Origin: Treponema sp. OMZ 838 | Lineage (GTDB): Bacteria > Spirochaetota > Spirochaetia > Treponematales > Treponemataceae | DNA length: 64,000 bases | Direction of reading: 5' to 3' | Assembly: GCF_000775995.1 (NCBI RefSeq) | Contig: NZ_CP009227.1 | Span: forward strand, 186,001-250,000 | Shown: positions 54,208-62,919 of the stretch, piece by piece | Numbering within the stretch: the stretch's first letter is position 1 | Layout of the letters: each line of letters starts with the position of its first letter | Notes under the pieces: generated by a model | Told to the model about the DNA's origin: nothing | The model's database searches: none | Seen by the model: the letters and a program-made list of their open reading frames with translations, nothing else | Position numbers and translations under genes: made by a program

Positions 54208-55974
54208 ATGGCTGAACGTAAGGTATACAAGAATTTTAAACCGGAGTGGGAGCAAGTTCCCCCGCCGCCGGCTTCATTCCGATCGATTTTAAAATGGGGA
54301 GATCCCAACGAATTTAAGGAACCGAATGAAAGGCTCTTTACCTTTATGAAAGGCGAGCTCGGCTTAACCGATGCCGATTTTCAGCAGAAGGGCGCCGACG
54401 GACACGAAGTTGTGCCCGAAACATTAGCGACGCCGCCGCTTGAACCGGAGCATGTCGCATTCTTTGAATCCGTGTGCGGTAAAGAGAATGTCAGTACCAA
54501 GGGATACAACCGGCTTTCCGTGGCTTACGGCAAAACCATGTACGACCTCTACCGGCTGCGGGAAAATATCACCGAAAATGCCCCGCGGGCAGTGCTCTAT
54601 CCTTCAAGCCATGAAGAAATCGTGCAGATTGTCGAATACTGCCAAAAGCAGCACATCCCCCTCTATGTATACGGCGGCGGCTCTTCGGTTACCCGCGGTG
54701 TGGAAGCGTTTAAGGGTGGCATCAGCCTTGATATGCGGCGGAACTTTAACAAGGTGATTAACTTTAACGAAACCGATCAGACCATCACGGTTGAAGCAGG
54801 GATGTCCGGCCCCCAGCTCGAAAAAATCTTGAGCGAAGCGAAAACCCGTTTCGGCGCACGGCACGCATACACGTGCGGACACTTTCCGCAGTCGTTTGAA
54901 TACTCCTCCGTCGGCGGTTGGACGGTAACGCGGGGCGCCGGTCAGAACTCAACCTATTACGGTAATATTCACGATATCGTGATGGGACAGACTTATGTTA
55001 CTCCCGCCGGCGTCATTAAAAGCTACGGACTTCCCGCCCACGCCGTCGGCCCTGATATCGATGAGCTGATGATGGGGTCGGAGGGAGCGTTCGGCGTACT
55101 GACGCATGTAACGCTGAAAATTTCCCGCCTGACTGCGGAGAACCGCCGGTATTTCAGCTTTATGTTTAAGGACTGGCAGAGCGGACGCGACGCCGCGCGG
55201 GAAATTATGCAAGCCGAAGCAGGCTATCCTTCCGTGTTCCGCCTATCCGACCCCGAAGAAACCGATGCGATGATGAAGCTCTACGGCGTGGAAGGCACAC
55301 CGCTCGAAAGCTTGATGAACCTCCGCGGATATAAAGCGCATGACCGCTGTATGTTCTTGGGTTGGACAGAGGGAGAACGAGGATTTTCTTCAAACCTCTT
55401 CCGCATCGTAAAAAAAATCAGCAAAGCTCACGGCGGACTGTACCTCACCGGCTATCCCGCACATAAATGGGAAGAAGGCCGCTTTACCGACCCCTATTTA
55501 CGGGAATCGCTGCAGGACTACGGCATCATCATCGACACGATGGAATGCTCCGTTACCTGGGAGATGATGGGCAGAGTGCATGAAAAGGTTCGCGCCTTTG
55601 CAAAATCCCGCCCGAACACGGTCTGCATGACACACCTTTCCCATGCGTATGAGCAGGGAGCCAACCTCTATTTTATCTTTATCGGGAAATTCCGCGATAA
55701 AGAAGAATATGCAGAGTATCAGTTCGGTATCTTTGATAATATCATGGAACAGGGCGCTGCGATGAGCCACCACCACGGTGTCGGCAAGATGACGGCCGCA
55801 TGGGTGGAACAATCGATCGGCACGGATAGGCTGAATATTTTCCGCGCGTTAAAAAAGCATTTTGACCCCGACAACATTATGAACCCGGGCGGCACTCTCG
55901 GCATCGACATGACCGAAGAGCAAAAGCGCAAGCCGAAGTTCTGCAGCAGAACATGGGATAATCCTGCGTATTAA
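54208..55974 (+). CDS. Alkylglycerone-phosphate synthase-like FAD oxidase
   Basis: 588 residues from the ATG at 54208, six bases after TAGGAG; an ATG at 54202 touches the site. The FAD-binding type 4 domain reads VYGGGSSVTRGVEAFKGGIS and SSVGGWTVTRGAGQNSTYYG. The C-terminus includes SHHHGVGKMTAAWVEQSIG and FDPDNIMNPGG, all typical of AGPS, which swaps an acyl for an alkyl chain to begin ether-lipid synthesis. Treponemes contain plasmalogens. An alternative is a 2-hydroxyacid oxidase. The 3' end is repeated at 57520-57880. Confidence 0.85.
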   Translation: MAERKVYKNFKPEWEQVPPPPASFRSILKWGDPNEFKEPNERLFTFMKGELGLTDADFQQKGADGHEVVPETLATPPLEPEHVAFFESVCGKENVSTKGYNRLSVAYGKTMYDLYRLRENITENAPRAVLYPSSHEEIVQIVEYCQKQHIPLYVYGGGSSVTRGVEAFKGGISLDMRRNFNKVINFNETDQTITVEAGMSGPQLEKILSEAKTRFGARHAYTCGHFPQSFEYSSVGGWTVTRGAGQNSTYYGNIHDIVMGQTYVTPAGVIKSYGLPAHAVGPDIDELMMGSEGAFGVLTHVTLKISRLTAENRRYFSFMFKDWQSGRDAAREIMQAEAGYPSVFRLSDPEETDAMMKLYGVEGTPLESLMNLRGYKAHDRCMFLGWTEGERGFSSNLFRIVKKISKAHGGLYLTGYPAHKWEEGRFTDPYLRESLQDYGIIIDTMECSVTWEMMGRVHEKVRAFAKSRPNTVCMTHLSHAYEQGANLYFIFIGKFRDKEEYAEYQFGIFDNIMEQGAAMSHHHGVGKMTAAWVEQSIGTDRLNIFRALKKHFDPDNIMNPGGTLGIDMTEEQKRKPKFCSRTWDNPAY

Positions 55975-56003
55975 GGGGTATTGCTCAAAATAACAGAGCC
56001 GCT

Positions 56004-56042
56004 AAAAAAGCCGATTAAACCGTACGGTCTAATCGGCTTTTA
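56004..56042 (+). terminator. Terminator of the ether-lipid/glycerol operon
   Basis: AAAAAGCCGATTA pairs with TAATCGGCTTTTT around a CCGTACGG loop. An identical copy lies at about 57830-57868. Confidence 0.85.
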
Positions 56043-56074
56043 GGGATTTACTAATTTTGTTTTATAATTCGTTC

Positions 56075-56527
56075 TTATATCGTTATTTTGCGGGAAGATT
56101 CCTCTTCTGTATTATCTAAAAAAATCTCAGTCCCTAAATTTACGTGAAGTTCCTCACACTGCTTTAATAGTTCCGGCGATAAATTAAAAGCATCATGCCT
56201 ATTAATGTATAGTCCAATATAATAGTTTATTCTCCCTCCTGTTTTAACAAATATATCTAAGAACGATGTATCGTCTATAATCTTTCTAAAAAATGTATTG
56301 GTATATTCAACAGCTTCCTCTAACTCGCCGCATTCCCATATACCGGAGATTTCATAGCATATATAAGATTCTTTATGAAATCCGCTAAGAATTTTACCAT
56401 TGGGTAAAACCCATGGAGCGCCGACTGAAAACTCTACATCCGGTTTTGCAGTAAAATGTTTTTTTATTTCATTGCTACTCAACGATGGATGAAATAATTG
56501 TATTGCAATATCTACATTTCCTCGCAT
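56075..56527 (-). CDS. DUF4279-like protein
   Basis: A 150-residue soluble protein matching DUF4279 in length and layout (LFHPSLSSNEIKKHFTAKPD near the start; LGTEIFLDNT near the end). The family is often found in toxin-immunity neighbourhoods but is functionally uncharacterised. It lies in the AT-rich island between the AGPS gene and its 3'-end copy, downstream of a 52-codon gene. Confidence 0.7.
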   Translation of the reverse strand: MRGNVDIAIQLFHPSLSSNEIKKHFTAKPDVEFSVGAPWVLPNGKILSGFHKESYICYEISGIWECGELEEAVEYTNTFFRKIIDDTSFLDIFVKTGGRINYYIGLYINRHDAFNLSPELLKQCEELHVNLGTEIFLDNTEEESSRKITI

Positions 56528-56544
56528 AAGATTCTCTCATTTAT

Positions 56545-56703
56545 TCAGTGATTCTTATCTAATATAAATTGAAATACATCTGTCAAAGCAAAATCATCAC
56601 CATCACAATAGAAGTGCTCTAGATATGTTTCATCAGAATAAAATCCTTCGTAAAAATCCATACCAAGGATTTTATCAAAAAATTCTACTGCAAAAACGTT
56701 CAT
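56545..56703 (-). CDS. Small acidic protein, 52 residues
   Basis: A short frame, ATG at 56703 to TGA at 56545, encoding MNVFAVEFFDKILGMDFYEG and ending LTDVFQFILDKNH. It is acidic and aromatic. It ends 17 bases before the DUF4279 start on the same strand. Several TATAAT-like boxes lie just upstream (56704-56755). No family known; its compact codon pattern and position argue for a real gene. Confidence 0.5.
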   Translation of the reverse strand: MNVFAVEFFDKILGMDFYEGFYSDETYLEHFYCDGDDFALTDVFQFILDKNH

Positions 56704-56911
56704 TTTTTAGAAACTACACTTCTATTATTATACTTTTATTATACTTTTTTGCCTAATTCTGCAACTGCATAATCCAGATTATCAACATCACACATTTCAA
56801 CTATTTCTTTTTTGATTTTAAATATTTTATATGTGTAAAGAAGCACAGGCGACCGCCTAAACAGCTTTCGTGACAAAATAAATATCAGCTTTGAAAACGG
56901 TGTTAGACAAT

Positions 56912-57229
56912 TTAGGCATAGGCGTACATTTTTATTGTTTCAAACTCTCGGGAATGATTATTGTTTTCTTCTTCCAAATCATACAGATTCTGAAGATTGA
57001 GCCAGAATTCTGCTGTCGTTCCAAAGAATTTTGAAAATCTGATAGCGGTATCCGCAGTAATTGAACGCTTTCCGTGAATTATTTCAGAGATTCTTGTTTC
57101 AGGAACATTGATTTCTTTTGCCAGACGATATGCAGAAATGCTCATTGCATCTAAAAAATCTTCTTTAAGAATTTCTCCTGGATGAACATTGGGTAATTTT
57201 TTATCAGTGATAATCTGTGATTCTAACAT
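56912..57229 (-). CDS. higA: HigA-family antitoxin
   Basis: 105 residues from the ATG at 57229, eight bases from GGAGG; longer in-frame starts lie inside the toxin gene. The HigA helix-turn-helix reads HPGEILKEDFLDAMSISAYR, LAKEINVPETRISEIIHGKR and SITADTAIRFSKFFGTTAEF. It overlaps the HigB gene by 26 bases. HigA neutralises HigB and represses the operon. Confidence 0.93.
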   Translation of the reverse strand: MLESQIITDKKLPNVHPGEILKEDFLDAMSISAYRLAKEINVPETRISEIIHGKRSITADTAIRFSKFFGTTAEFWLNLQNLYDLEEENNNHSREFETIKMYAYA

Positions 57230-57485
57230 TTTCTGCACCTCCATTTTCAAACTTAAAAACAATTCTCCATTGATCATTTATTCTGATTGAATAAAATCCG
57301 TCTAAATTCCCAGCAAGTTTTTCTAAACGATTACCTGGAGGAATCCTTAAATCTTCTACAACTTTTGCAGCTTCAATCATTCGAAGTTTTCTTCTTGCAA
57401 CATTCTGAATCGTCATCGGTAACTTTTTACTTTTATTACCTTTGCATATTGATGCTGTTTCTATATCATCAAAACTTCTTATCAT
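57204..57485 (-). CDS. higB: HigB/RelE-family toxin
   Basis: A 93-residue RelE-fold mRNA interferase. The C-terminal family block is LRIPPGNRLEKLAGNLDGFY followed by SIRINDQWRIVFKF and ITDYH, with conserved basic and aromatic residues. It is toxin-first with higA, the typical HigBA order. Located in an island flanked by direct repeats of the AGPS 3' end, fitting a stabilising addiction module. Confidence 0.92.
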   Translation of the reverse strand: MIRSFDDIETASICKGNKSKKLPMTIQNVARRKLRMIEAAKVVEDLRIPPGNRLEKLAGNLDGFYSIRINDQWRIVFKFENGGAENVRITDYH

Positions 57486-57519
57486 ATTTCCATACTAACG
57501 CTAAACAGAAGCACTTGTC

Positions 57520-57880
57520 AACCCAAAAGCTTGATGAATCTCCGCGGATACAAAGCGCACGACCGCTGTATATTCTTGGGCTGGACGGAAGGTGAACGAG
57601 GATTTTCTTCAAACCTCTTCCGCACCGTAAAAAAAATCAGCAAAGCCCACGGCGGACTGGACTGTACATCACCGTTAAAAAAGCATTTTGACCCCGACAA
57701 CATTATGAACCCGGGCGGCACCCTCGGCATCGACATGACCGAAGAGCAAAAGCGCAAGCCGAAGTTCTGCAGCAGAACATGGGATAATCCTGCGTATTAA
57801 GGGGTATTGCTCAAAATAACAGAGCCGCTAAAAAAGCCGATTAAACCGTACGGTCTAATCGGCTTTTAGGGATTTACTAA
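57520..57880 (+). pseudogene. Duplicated AGPS 3' end plus terminator, internally deleted
   Basis: Bases 57520-57660 match 55307-55440 with about ten differences. A deletion of about 408 bases follows. Then 57672-57880 match 55847-56054 almost perfectly, through the stop codon and terminator to GGGATTTACTAA. The fragment encodes only MNLRGYKAHDRCIFLGWTEG and the C-terminal tail, so it is non-functional. It forms a direct repeat with the intact gene around the HigBA island. Confidence 0.92.
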
Positions 57881-57910
57881 AAAGTTCTGCTGAGTTTTTA
57901 GAGATGCCCT
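57876..57910. repeat. Dispersed CTCTAAAAA hairpin, left arm altered
   Basis: ACTAAAAA with TTTTTAGAGATGCCC. The left arm is formed by the end of the AGPS-copy repeat, so the duplication junction lies within a hairpin element. Confidence 0.7.
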
Positions 57911-57917
57911 TATATTT

Positions 57918-59072
57918 TTAGAAATCAATTTCCTTGCCGTAATACGCTGCAAGATAAATCTTCTTAATATCGGCGGCAGAGGTTTTGCGCGGATTGGTCA
58001 GCGTACAAGCATCATTAAATGCTCTTTCGCTCATCAAATCCAATACCTTGAGGAACTTATCTTCTGCAATAACAGTGTTCTTGCCTTCCTGAATAGTGCG
58101 GGTGATACCCACTTTCCGGTTCAAGGCAGAGACAGCCTTTGCAATATCGTCGATACCCAAAGCGCCTTCCAGCTTGCTGTAGCGGTCGGTTTCTTTTCTG
58201 TTGTAGTTGATAATATACGGAAGCATGATTGCATTCGCTTCACCGTGTGTCAGATGGAATTCACCGCCGATCTTATGCGCCATCGAGTGTACGATACCGA
58301 GTGAGCAGTTGCTGAATGCGATACCGGCAACGGTGGATGCTGTGTGCATTTTTCCGCGTGCTTCCATATCGTTTCCGTTTGCAACAGCCCGTTCCAGATA
58401 CTCGAATACCAGCCGGATTGCTTCAAGTGCATAGGGGTCGGTGTAATCGTCATGAGCGGTAGACACATAAGCTTCGATAGCATGGGTCATAACGTCCATA
58501 CCTGTCTGAGCCGTTACCAGCGGCGGCATCTTTGCAGGGATTCTATCATCAACAATTGCAATATCGGGGATAATATCAGGGCTTACGAGCGGATATTTGA
58601 TATTCTTTTCCGTGTCGGTAATAACGGAGAAGGCGGTAATTTCGGAAGCGGTTCCGGAGGTAGACGGGATACCGACTAATTTTGCTTTTGTCCGCAGCTT
58701 CGGGAATTTGAAAGCGGCTAAATCGTCAAAGTTATAGCCGGGATATTCGTAGTACACCCACATGATTTTTGCAGCATCCATTGCAGAACCGCCGCCCAAT
58801 GCGATAATCCAGTCGGGATTAAAGGCTGCCATCTTTGCGCCGCCTTCTTTACAGGTTTTAACGGAAGGATCGGGTTCTACGCCGTCGATAACCAGCACTT
58901 GCATACCAGCTTTTTCCAGATAGCCCTTTGCTTCATCAATAAAGCCGAATTTTTTCATCGAGCTTCCGCCGGTAACAATAGCGGCTTTCTTTCCTTCCAA
59001 CGTAGAAAGGAATTCCAAGGCTCCCACACCGTGTACAATCTTCGGGGGGATGCTGAATGTTGCGTACTTCAT
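57918..59072 (-). CDS. Iron-containing alcohol dehydrogenase
   Basis: A 384-residue group III dehydrogenase. The NAD loop is ALGGGSAMDAAKIMW. Metal ligands are in GMDVMTHAIEAYVS (Asp, His), GIVHSMAHKIGGEFHLTHGE (two His). Relatives act as 1,3-propanediol or butanol dehydrogenases. Beside a glycerol-type operon, a role in disposing of reducing power from glycerol is possible but only by position. It has its own promoter region in the 309-base gap to its right. Confidence 0.92.
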   Translation of the reverse strand: MKYATFSIPPKIVHGVGALEFLSTLEGKKAAIVTGGSSMKKFGFIDEAKGYLEKAGMQVLVIDGVEPDPSVKTCKEGGAKMAAFNPDWIIALGGGSAMDAAKIMWVYYEYPGYNFDDLAAFKFPKLRTKAKLVGIPSTSGTASEITAFSVITDTEKNIKYPLVSPDIIPDIAIVDDRIPAKMPPLVTAQTGMDVMTHAIEAYVSTAHDDYTDPYALEAIRLVFEYLERAVANGNDMEARGKMHTASTVAGIAFSNCSLGIVHSMAHKIGGEFHLTHGEANAIMLPYIINYNRKETDRYSKLEGALGIDDIAKAVSALNRKVGITRTIQEGKNTVIAEDKFLKVLDLMSERAFNDACTLTNPRKTSAADIKKIYLAAYYGKEIDF

Positions 59073-59275
59073 AATTTATACTCCTTCATAATCCAAAGAA
59101 CTATTCAATATCCGTTGTATTACACTCAGCGGATATTTAATCGTCCTTTTATTATTAGTATAAATATAACGATATTTTATTATTTAGTAAAGAGGGAAAA
59201 CGATAAAAAAACACCGATCGGTCAGAAATCATTGACTAACCGGTGTTAACCGAATGAAAAAATTCAGAAGTTCTA

Positions 59276-59304
59276 TTGACATTACAATCAAACCGCTGTA
59301 TAGT
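59276..59304 (+). promoter_or_regulatory. Sigma-70-type promoter of the sirtuin gene
   Basis: TTGACA at 59276-59281 and TATAGT at 59299-59304 with a 17-base spacer. A 5' AACACCG/CGGTGTT dyad at 59206-59247 precedes it. The rest of the 59073-59381 gap shows nothing else clear. Confidence 0.8.
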
Positions 59305-59381
59305 CACAGATATAAATTCATAAGAACAACAAAAACTTTCTTTCAAAGAAGGTACATGATGACACAGACGGAGGATTTTAT

Positions 59382-60242
59382 ATGAGAGAAGCTATTGAGC
59401 AATTAAAACAGATTATTTCCGAAGCGGAAACCGTTGTCATCGGTGCAGGGAGCGGTCTTTCCACTTCGGCAGGTTTCACCTATTCCGGTGAGCGGTTTAA
59501 AAAATACTTTTCCGATTTTGCGGTCAAGTACGGTTTTCAAGATATGTATTCGGGCGGGTTTACGCCTTTTGCCTCGCTTGAAGAGCGTTGGGCATACTGG
59601 AGCCGCTATATTATGATAAACCGTTATATGGATCCGCCCAAACCGGTTTATGACAACCTACTTTCGCTTGTGCGGAACAAAGACTATTTTGTACTGACAA
59701 CAAACGTAGATCATTGTTTCCAAAAAGCAGGTTTTGACAAGGAGCGGCTCTTTTATACGCAGGGCGACTACGGGCTGTTTCAATGCAGTGAACCGTGTCA
59801 TCACAAAACGTATGACAACGAAAAACAAATCCGCGCAATGTGGGAATTCCGCAGCGAGATGAAAATCCCGTCAGAACTTGTACCGCATTGCCCTGTCTGC
59901 GGGAAACCGATGAGTATGAACCTTAGGGCAGATGACACGTTTGTTACAGACGAGGGCTGGGATCAGGCTGCCAACCGCTATCAAACATTTTTACAAAGCC
60001 GGAAGATAATAAGCCGGTCAGGGCAACAAGAAGGACCGGGGGACGTGTTGTTTCTTGAACTGGGGGTTGGAAGAAACACCCCCGGAATTATAAAGTATCC
60101 GTTTTGGCAGATGACGGCAAAAAACCCGAATGCACAGTATGTTTGTATCAATTTTGGGGAAGCGTTTGCACCGTACGAAATAGAAAAGCGGTCGCTCTGT
60201 ATCAATGATGACATTGGCGCGGTTTTGCAGGAGCTACTATAA
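59382..60242 (+). CDS. Sir2-family protein, class-M-like
   Basis: A 286-residue protein with NAD loop VVIGAGSGLSTSAGF and a TTNVDHCFQKAGF segment (canonical TQN-D replaced). The catalytic His of classic sirtuins is replaced by Gln in YTQGDYGLFQC. A CPVCGK half of a zinc site and a partner ECPC-like CSEPCH are present. This pattern fits class M sirtuins (SirTM), which ADP-ribosylate rather than deacetylate in some bacteria, usually beside a macrodomain and lipoylated GcvH; neither is here. An Rrf2 regulator follows after 22 bases. Confidence 0.85.
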   Translation: MREAIEQLKQIISEAETVVIGAGSGLSTSAGFTYSGERFKKYFSDFAVKYGFQDMYSGGFTPFASLEERWAYWSRYIMINRYMDPPKPVYDNLLSLVRNKDYFVLTTNVDHCFQKAGFDKERLFYTQGDYGLFQCSEPCHHKTYDNEKQIRAMWEFRSEMKIPSELVPHCPVCGKPMSMNLRADDTFVTDEGWDQAANRYQTFLQSRKIISRSGQQEGPGDVLFLELGVGRNTPGIIKYPFWQMTAKNPNAQYVCINFGEAFAPYEIEKRSLCINDDIGAVLQELL

Positions 60243-60264
60243 AAAAATCAGATAAGGGTGAAAT

Positions 60265-60684
60265 ATGAAAATCAGTGTTCGTTTTACAGCAGCGGTTCAT
60301 ACGCTTTTGTGCATTCAGTATTTTGAAAAGGATATGCGCGTTACTTCGGATTTTATTTCTGCAAGCACGGGTGTCAATGCTGTTATCATAAGAAAAATTT
60401 TGCTGCAGCTGCAAAAGGCGGGATTGGTAAAAACTGCGGCAGGGATCGGCGGTTCACACTTGGCACGGAAGGCTGATACAATCACGCTGCTGGATGTATA
60501 CAACGCAATCAATGAGGGAGCAGAGGAACGGGAGGTTTTCAATTTCCATCCGAATCCGAATCCGGAATGCCCTGTCGGAAGCAAGATTCACCGCGTGCTT
60601 GATGCTGCATTGCAAGAGGCGCAACAAGCGATGGCAGATTCGCTTAACAAAACAACAATTGCCGATTTAGGAGCGGGAATATAA
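60265..60684 (+). CDS. Rrf2-family regulator
   Basis: A 139-residue winged-helix protein: MKISVRFTAAVHTLLCIQYF and VIIRKILLQLQKAGLVKTAAGIGG are typical Rrf2. The three-Cys Fe-S motif of IscR/NsrR is missing (only Cys16 and an ECP Cys), so it resembles the YwnA/CymR group without a cluster. It probably controls its own operon with the sirtuin gene and may sense oxidative or metabolite signals. Confidence 0.88.
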   Translation: MKISVRFTAAVHTLLCIQYFEKDMRVTSDFISASTGVNAVIIRKILLQLQKAGLVKTAAGIGGSHLARKADTITLLDVYNAINEGAEEREVFNFHPNPNPECPVGSKIHRVLDAALQEAQQAMADSLNKTTIADLGAGI

Positions 60685-60723
60685 CAGTAGTCTTGTTTCT
60701 TTTACGCATCCGCACGAATAAAA

Positions 60724-60783
60724 AAAGCTGAGGACTTGCAGACCTAAGGATACAATATCCAAACGTCCAAGATCCTCAGCTTT
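60724..60783. terminator. Bidirectional terminator
   Basis: AAAGCTGAGGA at 60724-60734 pairs with TCCTCAGCTTT at 60773-60783; the interior also contains GGATA/TATCC. It lies between convergent rrf2 and the B3/4 gene. Confidence 0.8.
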
Positions 60784-60790
60784 ATACTAT

Positions 60791-61495
60791 TTACAACTCT
60801 ATAGAAGGATTCGCTTGCGTCAAAATTTCGGTTGTAACAGCTGCACCAAGGTACTTTTGAGCATATTCGCCGATAAGCGCCAATGCGCCTTTTAAGTCTT
60901 CCAAGCGGGCAGGATCGAGATTCTCCATAATGATAAACGCATTTTTCGTATTTTCCGTAATCATCGTGCGCTGCCCGTCACGCCAATTAAAACAGCGGCA
61001 GACGGCGCCTTTATTATCGCGGTAGCACAACTCCCCTTCCATGGTTTGGCTATGCTCTTCATCGCCGAGCGCAAAAAAATCGTCACCACCCTTTGTAACA
61101 CCGAGGATTAAATCGCCGTCAAAGGCATCGCTGTCTTCCGCTCCGCACGGCAAGCCGAATTGCAATGACGCAGCATTGTAAATATCTACCAGCGGATTAA
61201 TGTACGAAACGGGATTTTGTTTTTCAACCCGTTTCAACAGCGCTTCGATACTGCACCGAACGCCTTTCTTTGTCTTAAACTTACGATACGCATCCCGCCA
61301 GATAGCGATAACGGGGTTTTCGCTGAACACATTTTTTACCAAAAATTTTTCCGCATCGGCATTGCTTCGTGAAAGTAATACCTTTATATCACGGACACTT
61401 TCGCCGCTATTATCTATACCCTTTAACAGTACCACACCGAGCTGCGCCTGAGGAAAAAGTTCCCAAAAAGAAGCATCCGCCAAAAATTTACTCAT
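60791..61495 (-). CDS. B3/4 domain protein
   Basis: A 234-residue protein corresponding to the B3/B4 domain of phenylalanyl-tRNA synthetase beta, a free-standing editing-type fold. Family segments include WRDAYRKFKTKKGVRCSIEA and NPVSYINPLVDIYNAASLQF, GVTKGGDDFFALG. Free-standing members may clear mis-charged tRNA or handle amino acids; no function is proved. Single gene with its own upstream region. Confidence 0.9.
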   Translation of the reverse strand: MSKFLADASFWELFPQAQLGVVLLKGIDNSGESVRDIKVLLSRSNADAEKFLVKNVFSENPVIAIWRDAYRKFKTKKGVRCSIEALLKRVEKQNPVSYINPLVDIYNAASLQFGLPCGAEDSDAFDGDLILGVTKGGDDFFALGDEEHSQTMEGELCYRDNKGAVCRCFNWRDGQRTMITENTKNAFIIMENLDPARLEDLKGALALIGEYAQKYLGAAVTTEILTQANPSIEL

Positions 61496-61596
61496 AATAT
61501 CTTCGTATCTCCTTTGTTATAAATGATGACAATGTAAAATAGTATCGCTACTATAAAAGTATACTATTCTTTTGTAAAGAGGCCGAAAATGTAGTT

Positions 61597-62085
61597 ATGG
61601 AAACAATTATACTGGGACTTGGCTCCAACCGCGGAGATTCAAAAACAATCCTTGCAGAGGCTATTAAACGGCTCGCATCATTCTTAAGCGGAATCCGTAC
61701 CTCATCCGTCTATATTACAAAACCGCAGGATTACCTCGATCAGGACGATTTTTACAACATGGTTGTATCGGGAAACTATGCAGGAAGCCCCGCAGCACTG
61801 CTTAAAACGCTCCAGCAGATTGAAGCGGATTACGGCAGAAACCGTGAAGCTGAAATTCCCAAAGGCCCCCGCACACTCGACATCGATATTCTCTTTTTCG
61901 GAAGTCAAATTGTTAAGCTCGATAATCCTCCGCTTATCATCCCGCACCCCGCAGTATACCGGCGAGCTTTTGCACTCATCCCCTTGTTGGAACTGTATCC
62001 TGACTACAGTGACCCCGTTACGCAACAGCTGCTCGCCGCCGCACTCGCTGCCCTACCCGATCAAGGCGTACGAAAAAGTCTCTGA
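61597..62085 (+). CDS. folK: HPPK, folate biosynthesis
   Basis: 162 residues: 2-amino-4-hydroxy-6-hydroxymethyldihydropteridine pyrophosphokinase, transferring pyrophosphate from ATP in the folate pathway. Diagnostic segments: LGLGSNRGDS, the metal-binding RTLDIDILFFG and PLIIPHPAVYRRAFALIPLL. It leads the folK-scpA-scpB-rluB run; the folate gene may share a transcript with the chromosome-segregation genes. Confidence 0.95.
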   Translation: METIILGLGSNRGDSKTILAEAIKRLASFLSGIRTSSVYITKPQDYLDQDDFYNMVVSGNYAGSPAALLKTLQQIEADYGRNREAEIPKGPRTLDIDILFFGSQIVKLDNPPLIIPHPAVYRRAFALIPLLELYPDYSDPVTQQLLAAALAALPDQGVRKSL

Positions 62086-62093
62086 TGTGGTAG

Positions 62094-62918
62094 ATGCGTC
62101 GTATATTTTCAAAAGTTCCATTCTTCGATATAATACCGCCCATGATAACAGGCGAAGATGAAAAGCACGAAGAACAGAACAACGAGGCGCTGAGTGCGTT
62201 TAAAGTCAATGATTTTGAAGGGCCGCTCGACCTTCTGCTCTTTTTAATTAAGAAAAATGAGATCAATATCTACGATATTCCCATCGGGGACATAACCGAA
62301 CAGTATCTTGAATACCTCGATTATGCGGTAAGCCTCAATCTGGACAGCTTAACCGAGTTTTATGAATTGGCGGCGCATCTTATCTACATTAAAAGCAAGA
62401 TGCTCCTTCCCGTCGAGGTTGATCTGGACGATGAGGATATCGAAGACCCGCGTATGGAATTGGTCAACAAGCTGATTGAGTATCAAAAATTTAAAAAACT
62501 GTCGGTTTTAATGGAAGAAAAAGAAAGCGAGGCCGAATGGTTTTTTGAGCGCAAGAAAATACAGCACGCGCTTCCCTTTACCGAAGAAAACCTGTGGGAG
62601 CGGGTTGATACGTGGGAGCTTTTACGGACGTTCTCAAAACTGATGTCTAATTATAATTCGGAACAAATTCTTGACCTGTACGAAGAAGTGTCCGTAAACG
62701 AAAAGCTGACGCTGATGAACGAATTTTTGGAAGAAAAGGGTGAATGCCTTTTTACCGATTTAATTGTACGGAAGGGCAATCTGCTGGATGTTATTTGCGC
62801 TTTTATGGCACTGCTTGAGGCGGTCAAATTCAGGATGGCAAGTATCTGGCAAAACAGGATGTTCGGCGATATAAAAATACGCCCGTGGGAAGCTGCCCGC
62901 AATGATGATGGAGTATAA
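62094..62918 (+). CDS. scpA: Segregation and condensation protein A
   Basis: 274 residues (ATG at 62094; ATG at 62142 is an alternative that removes the unlikely RRIFSKVPFFDII lead). ScpA is the kleisin of the SMC-ScpAB condensin. The N-terminal SMC-neck-binding region is FEGPLDLLLFLIKKNEINIY and the C-terminal winged helix is DLIVRKGNLLDVICAFMALL. Its stop overlaps the scpB ribosome site. Confidence 0.93.
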   Translation: MRRIFSKVPFFDIIPPMITGEDEKHEEQNNEALSAFKVNDFEGPLDLLLFLIKKNEINIYDIPIGDITEQYLEYLDYAVSLNLDSLTEFYELAAHLIYIKSKMLLPVEVDLDDEDIEDPRMELVNKLIEYQKFKKLSVLMEEKESEAEWFFERKKIQHALPFTEENLWERVDTWELLRTFSKLMSNYNSEQILDLYEEVSVNEKLTLMNEFLEEKGECLFTDLIVRKGNLLDVICAFMALLEAVKFRMASIWQNRMFGDIKIRPWEAARNDDGV

Positions 62919-62919
62919 A

